A stretch of DNA of 62,073 nt. Origin: a virus. The position numbers were made by a program, and so were the translations under genes. This document shows positions 20,185 to 27,735 of this stretch, one piece after another; within the stretch, counting starts at the first letter, position 1, and each line of letters begins with the position of its first letter. Where the stretch lies: IMG/VR virus record IMGVR_UViG_3300050821_003229, positions 1 to 62,073 of that record; one strand, given 5' to 3'. A model generated the notes under the pieces. That model saw only the letters and a program-made list of their open reading frames with translations, had not been told where the DNA came from and did not search any database.

Positions 20185-20547
20185 AAAGTGACTTGCCCAT
20201 CCTGTTCTTCCACATTTGAACCTGTCGAGTTTAGGGAGATGGGTGCGCGGCGATGGCTGGGAAAGACGAAAGAGGAGAAGTTGGCGCATGCCCGAAAAAT
20301 GCTCGCCGGAAAGAATCGCGGCGGTGCTTCAGCATCGGAAGCGGTTGGCGGAATCGTTCAGCGGAATGGACAGTCTGCAATTCCGGTCGTGTATAGCGAT
20401 GTGGCTGGCCGACCTCTACGACTTGGTGGTGGATCACGACCAGCAGTTGGAGAGCCTGGACCTGCCACTGTGCTGAAGTACGAATGCCCCCGTCATCGGA
20501 AATACGATCTCGGCTGCGAATTCTGTAGAATGGCGAGGGGGGAATGA
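20182..20547 (+). CDS. zinc-binding small protein, composite frame (up to 121 aa)
   Basis: The frame starts at GTG 20182 inside the last operator copy; its G-run can act as ribosome site. The first 50 residues (CPSCSSTFEP..., KTKEEKLAHARKML) and the last 25 (YECPRHRKYDLGCEFC) are protein-like. The middle has poor third-position GC and another frame is better there. Probably two small genes (20182 to about 20330, and GTG 20470-20547) flanking the nested gene, or a frameshifted one. Confidence 0.4.
   Translation: MKVTCPSCSSTFEPVEFREMGARRWLGKTKEEKLAHARKMLAGKNRGGASASEAVGGIVQRNGQSAIPVVYSDVAGRPLRLGGGSRPAVGEPGPATVLKYECPRHRKYDLGCEFCRMARGE
20288..20476 (+). CDS. hypothetical helical protein, nested frame (62 aa)
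   Basis: ATG 20288 (MPEKCSPERIAAVLQHRKRL) to TGA 20476. Its third codon positions are mostly G/C, unlike the overlapping frame, and GAGGAG lies 11 bases upstream. Amphipathic helices (MWLADLYDLVVDHDQQLESL). It is the better coding candidate in this interval. Confidence 0.5.
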   Translation: MPEKCSPERIAAVLQHRKRLAESFSGMDSLQFRSCIAMWLADLYDLVVDHDQQLESLDLPLC

Positions 20548-20720
20548 CGAAATTTACCTGCCGATGGATTGGTCATCGATGGGCGCATCCGATTGAAGAA
20601 TGGGACGAGCTATACTTATTTGGCAGCCCCCTGAAAACTGGCCACTGCCTCCGTTGCGGCTTTGAGTGGAGCGAACTAATGTTAGTGGCACGTCGCCGGT
20701 ACGATAACAGAGATGCCTGA
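20544..20720 (+). CDS. DUF1660-like zinc protein (58 aa)
   Basis: CRWIGHRW near the start and HCLRCGFEW later match the C-x3-G-H-x-W ... C-x2-C layout of the small prophage family DUF1660. Presumed zinc binding, function unknown. ATGA and short overlaps with both neighbours. Confidence 0.55.
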   Translation: MTKFTCRWIGHRWAHPIEEWDELYLFGSPLKTGHCLRCGFEWSELMLVARRRYDNRDA

Positions 20721-21246
20721 CGAAGAAATCCCGCCACGCCCAGAGGAGAAGAAGCAGGCTCCCAGGGCCTCCAAGGAGGCGGCGCAGGAAGCCTATGCCG
20801 AGATGGCGCAGGAAGAGCGCAAGCACCTCCGGCTGCCCGTCAGGGCTATGTTCAAGAAGGCGGCCCAGCTAAGGGCGGACGCGCAGCGGCCGGAAATCAA
20901 CCCCCTGCTGTTCTATAACCTCATGGTGGACATGTACAAGGAATCCCGTATGTGTCTCAACCGGACCAAGCTGACGCAGACCATCGGGAAGATCTACAAC
21001 CCCCAGAAGAAGCGCTGGGAGACCACCTTCACCGTAGACGATAAGCTGGTAATGGAGGCCATTAAGTGCACATCACAAATCATCAAGGACTTGGAGGAGA
21101 TGCGGCAGGGGATGGCGGCCGAAGACACCGGTATTCCGCGCTGGGCAATCGAGAAGATCGAGCAGGGCCTCAAGAACCACCCCGAGGCCCGTCTGGCCCT
21201 GCTTGAGAGCCTGGCGGCAGGACAAGAAAAGGACGCCGTACGATGA
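20713..21246 (+). CDS. probable terminase small subunit (177 aa)
   Basis: An all-helical, charged protein of typical small-terminase size: acidic/Pro-rich N-terminus, a helical core (NPLLFYNLMVDMYKESRMCLNRTKLTQTIGKIYN) and a C-terminal oligomer-type helix. It lies four small genes before the large terminase. Small terminases recognise the packaging site; sequences are very diverse, so the call rests on size, fold and position. Confidence 0.4.
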   Translation: MPDEEIPPRPEEKKQAPRASKEAAQEAYAEMAQEERKHLRLPVRAMFKKAAQLRADAQRPEINPLLFYNLMVDMYKESRMCLNRTKLTQTIGKIYNPQKKRWETTFTVDDKLVMEAIKCTSQIIKDLEEMRQGMAAEDTGIPRWAIEKIEQGLKNHPEARLALLESLAAGQEKDAVR

Positions 21247-21548
21247 TGCGACGACGACGCTCCCATGTCTTTAAGCCGCGCGGATGCCTCCTGTGTCAGA
21301 AGCCACTCAATACCCGCGAAGAAATAACGTTCGTTTTACCGAATGACTACACGGGGTTCTGTTCGGGATGTGCTGAGCGATGGCGCATCGATTGGGAGCC
21401 GAACGTCTATTTCCAAGGATTCGCCAACAGGCATGGCGACGCCCTGAGCTTCAATGGCCGGTCGTGGGAATTCAAGCCAGCAAAATGGCGCTTCAAGGAA
21501 GCCCTCACCGCGCTGGTGTTCGCTCGGATAAGGAGCAAAGCCGCATGA
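21243..21548 (+). CDS. zinc-binding protein (101 aa)
   Basis: CLLC (residues 15-18) and CSGC (40-43) form a zinc site, followed by a Trp-rich alpha/beta part (FNGRSWEFKPAKW). ATGA overlaps. Unknown function. Confidence 0.5.
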   Translation: MMRRRRSHVFKPRGCLLCQKPLNTREEITFVLPNDYTGFCSGCAERWRIDWEPNVYFQGFANRHGDALSFNGRSWEFKPAKWRFKEALTALVFARIRSKAA

Positions 21549-21949
21549 TAATTCAGTGGGATGTACTACCTCATGAAGAACAGCGTTATGAAACTTGCGG
21601 GGATTGGTTTTTCACCGGCGATGTGTTGCGCGTAGTGGTCTCCAGGCTCTCCGACCCCCGCTATGAAAAGCTAATCGCTATCCATGAAACCATCGAAGCC
21701 ATGATCTGCCAGCAGATGGGTATCGACGAGACGGATGTAACAGCGTTTGATGTTGCCTACGAGGAGTGCCGCAATCTCAAAATCTCCGCTCCCTGTGGCT
21801 GCTGGATAAGCCCCCACTCTGAGCCGGGGGATGATTTACACGCCCCCTACCATAAGGCTCACGTAGCTGCGACCCGCTGCGAGCGTGAGGTGGGGATAGC
21901 GTGGGGCGTCAATATGCGCCAGTACGAGAATGAGGTAGAGAGTCTATGA
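21545..21949 (+). CDS. conserved phage HExxE protein, putative metallopeptidase-like (134 aa)
   Basis: The pattern LPHEEQRYETCGDWFF..., IAIHETIEAMIC (about residues 52-63), then ID..DVTAFDVAYE and EPGDDLHAPYHKAH belongs to a conserved protein I associate with many phages, of unknown function. HExxE with later His and Glu looks zincin-like, but peptidase activity is inference. Coupled to neighbours by ATGA. Confidence 0.55.
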   Translation: MIIQWDVLPHEEQRYETCGDWFFTGDVLRVVVSRLSDPRYEKLIAIHETIEAMICQQMGIDETDVTAFDVAYEECRNLKISAPCGCWISPHSEPGDDLHAPYHKAHVAATRCEREVGIAWGVNMRQYENEVESL

Positions 21950-22266
21950 CTTCCCTCCAGCCGCGCGTGGTTATCAATCTCGAATGCTCAAGCTGCGCCG
22001 AAATTGGCGAGGATGTCGACCTGCATGAGGCCAAGGCCGCTGGCTGGGCATTCGACGGTCCCCTGATTGACGATGCTGAGAAAGTCATTCTGGTAGGCTA
22101 TTCATGGGCGATGTGCCCGCACTGCACCGGCCTGGACCGCGCCATCACAGCGCGGGGCAAAATGCGCGCGATTTACAGAGATAAAACGGTGCGCAAGGTA
22201 ATGGATAAGCTAGAGGCTCACTTAGCTCAGTTCCGCGAAGCGGGCGACTGGGGGGAGGAAGATTGA
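21946..22266 (+). CDS. zinc-ribbon protein (106 aa)
   Basis: CSSC (residues 14-17) and CPHC (57-60) bracket a beta-type domain, followed by a long C-terminal helix. Typical of small phage zinc-ribbon proteins near the terminase; function unknown. Confidence 0.5.
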   Translation: MTSLQPRVVINLECSSCAEIGEDVDLHEAKAAGWAFDGPLIDDAEKVILVGYSWAMCPHCTGLDRAITARGKMRAIYRDKTVRKVMDKLEAHLAQFREAGDWGEED

Positions 22267-22301
22267 GCCGAGCCAGCCTTGACGAGATGGAGAGTTTATG
22301 A
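22263..22301 (+). CDS. 12-codon duplicate of the terminase start
   Basis: TTG 22263 reads (M)SRASLDEMESL and stops at 22301, overlapping both neighbours. The large terminase begins MSRASLDDLR. Seven codons match with mostly silent changes (AGC-CTT versus AGT-CTA), so the terminase 5' end has been duplicated 319 bases upstream, with one small gene lying between. Confidence 0.45.
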   Translation: MSRASLDEMESL

Positions 22302-22582
22302 CCTTTAAGCGACAATTGGCGAAGTGGGTCGAATTCCGTCAACAGAATAGCTACTCGAAGCCGGGCCAGTCGGAGATGTTGCGTGCTCGTCAAGATCGTC
22401 GGCGTATTTGTCGGTTATGCGCGAATGCTTCGCGAAGTCCTGAAATTCGAGGTCTGCCGCGCTGGGCAAAAACTCGGACGCGGCTAGCTCCGACCATGCG
22501 CATGGTGTGGCGTGAAGCTGCATCGCGGAAGAACCCCACCAGCAAAGCGCGACACTATGTCCCGATGGTGGTCCCCGTCTGA
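22298..22582 (+). CDS. uncertain insert protein between duplicated terminase starts (up to 94 aa)
   Basis: ATG 22298 follows GGAGAG. The first 30 residues are protein-like, then coding character shifts: a 34-aa frame from GTG 22383 (ending VCRAGQKLGRG, stop 22487) looks better in the middle. A CRLC pair is present. Possibly a decayed or frameshifted mobile gene; its stop overlaps the terminase start. Confidence 0.35.
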   Translation: MTFKRQLAKWVEFRQQNSYSKPGQSEMLRARQDRRRICRLCANASRSPEIRGLPRWAKTRTRLAPTMRMVWREAASRKNPTSKARHYVPMVVPV

Positions 22583-24219
22583 TGAGCCGAGCCAGTCTAG
22601 ACGACCTTCGCGCGGCCCTTCAACGGAGCGAAGCGTGCGCTTCCCACCCGCCACTGGCGCGGTCTCAAACCCCCGATGAGGCTGCCCAGTGGTGGGAAAG
22701 GGTCCGGCACTGCTCAGAGGGCATGCGTCGGGAGCACCTCCGCTGGCTGGGTCGCAACGACCTCTGGTTCCTGCTGGTCTACCTGCTCAACCGCAGACAC
22801 TTCATGGCCGACGAGCGCAAGACCAAATGGACCTTCGAACGTTGCCGCGAAGTCCAGGCCGACCCGAATAACCACCTCGATATCTGGCACCGGGAAGCCT
22901 ACAAGTCAGAAATCATCACCTTCGGCCTAACCATACAGGATATTCTCAATGACCCGGAACTCACGTTCGGCTTCTTCTCCCACACCCGCCCAATGGCCAA
23001 AGATTTTCTCGTACTCATTAAACGAGAATTCGAGGGCAACGACCTCCTCAAAGAAATCTTCGACGACATTCTCTGGCAAGACCCCAAGCTGGAGTGTCGA
23101 GCTGCGTCCGTCTCGTGGTCAGAAAATGATGGTATTACTGTCAAGCGACGGGGTAATCCGAAAGAGGCTACAATTGAAGCCTGGGGACTCGTTGACGGCC
23201 AGCCCACTGGAAAACGGTATAAACGTCTCGTTTATGACGATGTTGTCTCGCGTGACTCCATCTCCGAAGTAATGATCCATCAGACCAGCGAGCAATTCGA
23301 CAACTCGCTGCTCCTAACCGCCTCCGACCCCCCGATCTTCCGTTACATCGCTACCTTCCAGGAGATTGGCGATACCACCCAGCAGCTCATCGACCGCCAT
23401 GTGGGCGAGCTGCGGATGCGCAAGCCGCTTGATGGAGAGGGTAAGCCCGCCTGTCTGAGTGATGAGAAGTTTGCGTGGTTCAAGCATAACCTGAGCCCCA
23501 AAGTCTTCGCTCTCCAAATTCTCCTAGACCCGAAGCAATCTATCGATGCCAGCGAGATGGGCTTCAGCACCGAATGGCTGGAGTACTGGGACGAGGAGCC
23601 TACCCGTGCGGGCACCAACGTCTACATCGTGGTCGACCCCGCCGGTGAGGCGCGGACGATCAATAGCAATAGTCGTTTCGCTATGTGGGTGGTCGGCCTC
23701 CGTGCCGATAAGCGCATCTATGTGCTTGACGCCGCCTGCGACAAGTACGACCTCGCGGAACGCTGGCAAGTCCTACTAAAGGCGGTCGCCAAGTGGGAGC
23801 CGCTGAAGGTCGGCTACGAGAAGTACGGGATGCAGAGCGACATCGAATACTTCCGCATCGAAATGCGCAAGACCAACGAGTCATTCCCCTTGGTAGAGCT
23901 TGGCGGTCTAAAAGATAAGGACAGCCGGATCGACCTACTCAAGCCGCCCTTCAAGGAAAAGCGCATCTTATTTCCGAGCAAGGGCATTCGCAAGAAACTG
24001 AAGGATGGAACTGAGGTGGATTTGATCCGGCAATTCATTGACCGGGAGTACAGCTTATTTCCGTACACCAAGTCCAAGGATATGCTGGATGCCCTCGCCC
24101 GTCTCTTCGATCCCGGTTTCAATGTGACATACCCAAGGCGTTACGGCAGCAACAGCGGTGAATACGGGTCCGCCGATGGCTCAATCGACGGTGGTATGGG
24201 TGGGTGGATGAGTGGGTGA
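22582..24219 (+). CDS. terL: terminase large subunit (545 aa)
   Basis: Packaging motor with an N-terminal ATPase and C-terminal nuclease. Walker A is degenerate (HREAYKSE, residues 103-110) with Lys-Ser kept, Walker B is RLVYDD (215-220). The RNase H-type nuclease shows IVVDPAGE (Asp352), GYEKYG (Glu412) and SKDMLDALARL (Asp500/503). Length is normal. The start at 22582 overlaps the preceding stop. The motor docks on the portal encoded at 32.3 kb. Confidence 0.92.
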   Translation: MSRASLDDLRAALQRSEACASHPPLARSQTPDEAAQWWERVRHCSEGMRREHLRWLGRNDLWFLLVYLLNRRHFMADERKTKWTFERCREVQADPNNHLDIWHREAYKSEIITFGLTIQDILNDPELTFGFFSHTRPMAKDFLVLIKREFEGNDLLKEIFDDILWQDPKLECRAASVSWSENDGITVKRRGNPKEATIEAWGLVDGQPTGKRYKRLVYDDVVSRDSISEVMIHQTSEQFDNSLLLTASDPPIFRYIATFQEIGDTTQQLIDRHVGELRMRKPLDGEGKPACLSDEKFAWFKHNLSPKVFALQILLDPKQSIDASEMGFSTEWLEYWDEEPTRAGTNVYIVVDPAGEARTINSNSRFAMWVVGLRADKRIYVLDAACDKYDLAERWQVLLKAVAKWEPLKVGYEKYGMQSDIEYFRIEMRKTNESFPLVELGGLKDKDSRIDLLKPPFKEKRILFPSKGIRKKLKDGTEVDLIRQFIDREYSLFPYTKSKDMLDALARLFDPGFNVTYPRRYGSNSGEYGSADGSIDGGMGGWMSG

Positions 24220-24484
24220 TCATAGAGCGACAGTCAAGATTAGTTTTGATTTCCACGGCAAAGTCTATGAGATGGATTCGTGGATTAACTGGACGGACTA
24301 CGGCAGCGAATGTTCGGGAGTGGACCAGCGGGTTATCGATTTTTTCCGCGAGGCGGCTGCCGATGGATTGGCTCGCTATAACCTAGAGGTGCTAGATTAT
24401 TGGGCTGAGCAGGCCAAGAAAAGACAGGAAACGTCGGAACGCGCAGAATTGGTGCGGCTAAAGGGAAAGTACCCCGATGGCTAA
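24212..24484 (+). CDS. hypothetical protein (90 aa)
   Basis: GTG 24212 overlaps the terminase end. A beta-type N-terminus (VKISFDFHGKVYEMDSW) and a long helix (VIDFFREAAADGLARYNLEVLDYWAEQ). No recognised family. Confidence 0.5.
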   Translation: MGDHRATVKISFDFHGKVYEMDSWINWTDYGSECSGVDQRVIDFFREAAADGLARYNLEVLDYWAEQAKKRQETSERAELVRLKGKYPDG

Positions 24485-24692
24485 GCGTCGCACGCCCCAT
24501 TGCGCCTCTGCGTGGCATTTTCAGCGCTGTCTCTGCAAGCACGAGCGTCAGAGCCACCAGAGCGAAGACGGAGTGTGCATGGTACGGCCGCCAAAGTGCG
24601 ACTGCCGGAAGTTCGACCTAGCCCCCGGCTACCCAGTGTTTGAGAGCGAAGAAGCAATGAAAGCGTGGGCGAATGCCCAAGGGAGAGTGTGA
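24477..24692 (+). CDS. zinc-knuckle small protein (71 aa)
   Basis: CLCKHERQSH...GVCM...KCDCRKF gives a C-x-C-x2-H ... C ... C-x-C arrangement seen in many small phage zinc proteins. Presumably structural zinc binding; role unknown. Confidence 0.55.
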   Translation: MAKRRTPHCASAWHFQRCLCKHERQSHQSEDGVCMVRPPKCDCRKFDLAPGYPVFESEEAMKAWANAQGRV

Positions 24693-24853
24693 TGGACGAC
24701 TCGAAATGGATTGATGAAGAGCGGGACGCCCATACGGTGATATGGTCTTGGCCCAGGACCAAGATGATCTACATCAAGAAAAGGGTTTTCAACCCGCAGG
24801 ATTACGGGGTGGTCGTGATTGACACATTCAAGGATGCGGAGAAAATCGATTGA
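24692..24853 (+). CDS. hypothetical protein (53 aa)
   Basis: ATG 24692, one-base overlap with the previous gene (TGATG). Acidic N-terminus and a basic/aromatic middle (WSWPRTKMIYIKKR). No family. Confidence 0.5.
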   Translation: MDDSKWIDEERDAHTVIWSWPRTKMIYIKKRVFNPQDYGVVVIDTFKDAEKID

Positions 24854-25497
24854 GGGACGAACTTAAACTTTGCCAATGCGGGCAGCGTCACAAGTGGGGC
24901 ATCATCCGCTACTCCGAAGATAACGTGCCACTATACGGAGCATACCCCGCTGAGAATGGTTGTAGAGACTTCCGCGCCGTTGAGGAGGGCAACGAAAACC
25001 TGCCCGCGATGACTGCGAAGGATACCGAAGAGTTGTGGGCGGCGACGAACTTCCTCAACGCCCAAGTACCGACTGCAACCCGGATAGCCATTAACCAGAT
25101 TATGCAAATCGGTAAGGGTGGAGACGGGTTCTTTGCCAAGCTGTTCGGCGTAGGCAAGGGGAGCTTGATGGAGAAGCAATGGCCTGAATTTATGGGCCTG
25201 GTGCTTTCCCAACTCACCGACGTACGCGGCGCGATGATCCGCGAAGACTCCAAGTTTGCGCACTTAATCGCCCATACCGACGAAATCGTGGAATCGATGC
25301 GCGGGGTGGTGCAGCTCTCGGAACGGCTTGAGACCTTGGCGCAGATGCAGAGTCGCATTATGGATCAATTGGAAAGTATCGAAGCGCGACTTTCACCGCG
25401 CGGTGAAGCGGATAATGCCGAAAAAGCGCGAGTGTTTAGCCAAATCACCAAGCCACTATGGGACGAGCCGATTCTGACCGATGCCGATGAATCTTGA
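24850..25497 (+). CDS. coiled-coil protein with N-terminal zinc site (215 aa)
   Basis: TTG 24850 overlaps the previous stop. CQCGQRH near the start may bind zinc. Residues 90-180 are helical (ESMRGVVQLSERLETLAQMQSRIMDQLESIEARL), a probable coiled coil. A perfect palindrome copy encodes LSPRGE. Located between the terminase and the ejection-type proteins; role unknown. Confidence 0.5.
   Translation: MRDELKLCQCGQRHKWGIIRYSEDNVPLYGAYPAENGCRDFRAVEEGNENLPAMTAKDTEELWAATNFLNAQVPTATRIAINQIMQIGKGGDGFFAKLFGVGKGSLMEKQWPEFMGLVLSQLTDVRGAMIREDSKFAHLIAHTDEIVESMRGVVQLSERLETLAQMQSRIMDQLESIEARLSPRGEADNAEKARVFSQITKPLWDEPILTDADES
25392..25407. repeat. dispersed palindrome copy 7 (perfect)
   Basis: TTCACCGCGCGGTGAA, read as SPRGE in the 215-aa protein. 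Confidence 0.9.
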
Positions 25498-26056
25498 AAT
25501 CTTTGAGCCCAAGCCGGAAGAACTCCATGAGTTTTGGCCGTTCATTAGGCGTGGCCTTGAGGTAATTAAGAAGCGTATTCAACCTAATTGGATACCGGAA
25601 GACGTTTATTCGATGCTCCGCGCCAATATGGCGACCTGCACAATTGCCGCTCGGACTCCCGGTTATGGTGAGTCGGGCCTGCCGTGGCAACCTCGCCGTC
25701 TCCTTGGCTTCGGCATCTACTCCAAACAGTTCCGTCCCTTCTCCTTTGAGCCCGAAGGTTTCATTTGGGCTGCATGGAACCTTCCGATGAATGAATGGCT
25801 GCCCGAGGACGATATGCCCGCCACGGTAGCCGCTACGCGACGCCATGTTGGCATTCAAATACAAACGGCGTATGGTACAAACAAGATAACGTGGGCCACA
25901 CGCTACTCAAGGGCCAAGGCATTCTTAGCTAAATTTGGGTGGCGACCAGCCTACGTGACGTTTCAGGTAACCGTAGACGAATATATCAACCCCACGCCAA
26001 CGGATGTCACAAAGTTAAAGCGTATGTTTAAGTTATTCGGAGCGGACAGTGAATAA
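25481..26056 (+). CDS. putative GNAT-fold acetyltransferase-like protein (191 aa)
   Basis: LHEFWPFIRRGLEVIKKRIQPNWIPEDVYSML resembles the N-terminal helices, LLGFGIY a central strand, and TRYSRAKAFLAKFGWRPAYVTF the C-terminal strand-helix-strand of GNAT-like proteins. Several podoviruses encode such a protein beside head genes. The acetyl-CoA loop is not obvious, so activity is uncertain. Confidence 0.4.
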   Translation: MPMNLEIFEPKPEELHEFWPFIRRGLEVIKKRIQPNWIPEDVYSMLRANMATCTIAARTPGYGESGLPWQPRRLLGFGIYSKQFRPFSFEPEGFIWAAWNLPMNEWLPEDDMPATVAATRRHVGIQIQTAYGTNKITWATRYSRAKAFLAKFGWRPAYVTFQVTVDEYINPTPTDVTKLKRMFKLFGADSE

Positions 26057-26735
26057 GCAGCAACAGCAACCAGTTACGCCTCCGACGCCGGGTCTCCAGT
26101 ACACTCCGAATCAGCAAGTTGCTCCGCTCACGCCTCAGCAGACCCAGGCCATGCAGATGGTCAGCAATCAGGCGGGGCCGACTCAGAACTTTCTCAACAA
26201 CACCATCGGCACGCAAGACTACATTACCAGCGGCGGTCTGCTCAACCCGAGCAACCCATACCTCTCGCAATACTTTAATACCTTAGCTCAGCCCTTAACG
26301 GAGCAATTCGCCCAAACGACCGCACCCAACATCCTCGCAAACGCGGCTCAGACCGGAACCATCGGAAGCGCCGGTGAGAATCAGGCGTTCGGTAACGCGG
26401 AGACCGCCTTGGCTCAAGGGCTGGGCAATCTTGGCGCGGGTCTCGGATATTCCGGTTATAACACCGGTGTCAATGCGACGGAGACCGCAGCGGCCAATGC
26501 CCCCAGTCTCGCGAGCGGGGCCTTTGTACCAGCACAGCAGCTTGCAGAAAGCGGGCAGATTGGTCAGCAGCAGGCGCAGAACGTTCTCAATACCGGCTAT
26601 AACAACCTTTACGCCTCGGGCGAAAGTCCATTCCAGCTACTTAATCAGCTAGGACAAGGCTTGGGGTTGGCCTCGGGTGGCACTGGCCACGGCGGGTCGG
26701 TTACAACTAATCCATATAGCGGCGCAGGTAAATAA
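26049..26735 (+). CDS. virion/ejection-type protein, Gln-Asn-rich (228 aa)
   Basis: GTG start overlapping the previous gene. Low-complexity Gln/Asn/Gly/Ala sequence with NPSNPYLSQYFNTLAQPLTEQF, a pattern seen in podoviral internal or tail-adaptor proteins. Probably enters the virion and helps DNA ejection (inference from composition and position). Confidence 0.45.
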   Translation: MNKQQQQPVTPPTPGLQYTPNQQVAPLTPQQTQAMQMVSNQAGPTQNFLNNTIGTQDYITSGGLLNPSNPYLSQYFNTLAQPLTEQFAQTTAPNILANAAQTGTIGSAGENQAFGNAETALAQGLGNLGAGLGYSGYNTGVNATETAAANAPSLASGAFVPAQQLAESGQIGQQQAQNVLNTGYNNLYASGESPFQLLNQLGQGLGLASGGTGHGGSVTTNPYSGAGK

Positions 26736-26736
26736 C

Positions 26737-27171
26737 ATGGGCACGGGCGGCGGCGGTCAGCAATCCTCAACCACGCAGCAGAGTTCTCATCTCCCTGCCT
26801 GGGAAGTCCCAGCGGCAAAGGACTACTTGTCCTCACTCTTCGGATTGGTGTTCCCCGACTCAACCATGCCCAGTCAGAACCTCCCAAAGGGCTGGAATGT
26901 CGGAGGTAGCGGCGTCACTGATTCAACTGCCGGAACGACGGCTGGTGGTGGGGGCGGGCCGACACCAAATCTCCCGCCCCAGGGCGGTACTTTCGCGGGC
27001 GGGCAGCCGGTGCTCAACCAGTCAGTGGCGAGTAACTTTCTCGATCCAATGATTTCGGGGAGTCCTTACCTGCAAAACCTCTATGGAGCCAATCCAGCGG
27101 GAGTGCAGGGGGCGATGAGTCCGGCCGCCGCCAATCAGTTGCAAATGTTGTATTCGATGGGGGTGGGCTAA
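26737..27171 (+). CDS. virion/ejection-type protein, Gly-rich (144 aa)
   Basis: ATG 26737 follows the previous stop after one base. Gly/Ser/Gln-rich with short hydrophobic patches (YLSSLFGLVFPD). One of four consecutive low-complexity proteins before the large internal protein. Confidence 0.45.
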   Translation: MGTGGGGQQSSTTQQSSHLPAWEVPAAKDYLSSLFGLVFPDSTMPSQNLPKGWNVGGSGVTDSTAGTTAGGGGGPTPNLPPQGGTFAGGQPVLNQSVASNFLDPMISGSPYLQNLYGANPAGVQGAMSPAAANQLQMLYSMGVG

Positions 27172-27734
27172 TGGGCACCGATGTAATGAACTACGTCACT
27201 GGTGGCCTACAGACCGCCGCTGGCGGCCTTGCGACCGTGCTCGGCCAGCCTGAGCTAGGCATTCCGCTCACAGCTCAGGGCGCATCGCAGCTTGCTAACG
27301 CTGGGAATAAGGGCACGCCGGGAACTGGATTTGCCCAGCCGGGACAGAGCGGAACGCCGACTACGGCGCAAATGGCCCCAAGCCTCCCTTCGTGGATCAA
27401 CCCCAGTCAAATTATCGGCGCGGGTACAAGTCAAGCCCAGCCGCAGGCCGCCCAACAGGACGGATTTCAGCAGGCGTTGGGATTGGCGAACTCGCTGGCC
27501 CCGGCCGCACAAATGGGAATGAATCAAGGGATGATTCCGGGCGGTCAGCAACCACAGCAGCAGCCTCAGCAGGTCCCGCCTCCGCAAATGCCGCCTCCGC
27601 GCCCCGCTCAGCCACAACAGCCGCAACAGCAAGGCGCGCCGTTTGGTGCTCCGAATGCGCCTGTCGGGACGGCGGGGGGCCAGCAGAAACCGCCGTTCTC
27701 TCCTCAAGTTCTCGCGATGATGGGGCTCGCCTAA
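27171..27734 (+). CDS. virion/ejection-type protein, Gln-Pro-rich (187 aa)
   Basis: TAATG coupling. N-terminal amphipathic segment (VMNYVTGGLQTAAGGLATVLG) and a C-terminal Gln/Pro tract (QPQQQPQQVPPPQMPPP). Likely a disordered virion protein. Confidence 0.45.
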   Translation: MGTDVMNYVTGGLQTAAGGLATVLGQPELGIPLTAQGASQLANAGNKGTPGTGFAQPGQSGTPTTAQMAPSLPSWINPSQIIGAGTSQAQPQAAQQDGFQQALGLANSLAPAAQMGMNQGMIPGGQQPQQQPQQVPPPQMPPPRPAQPQQPQQQGAPFGAPNAPVGTAGGQQKPPFSPQVLAMMGLA

Positions 27735-27735
27735 T

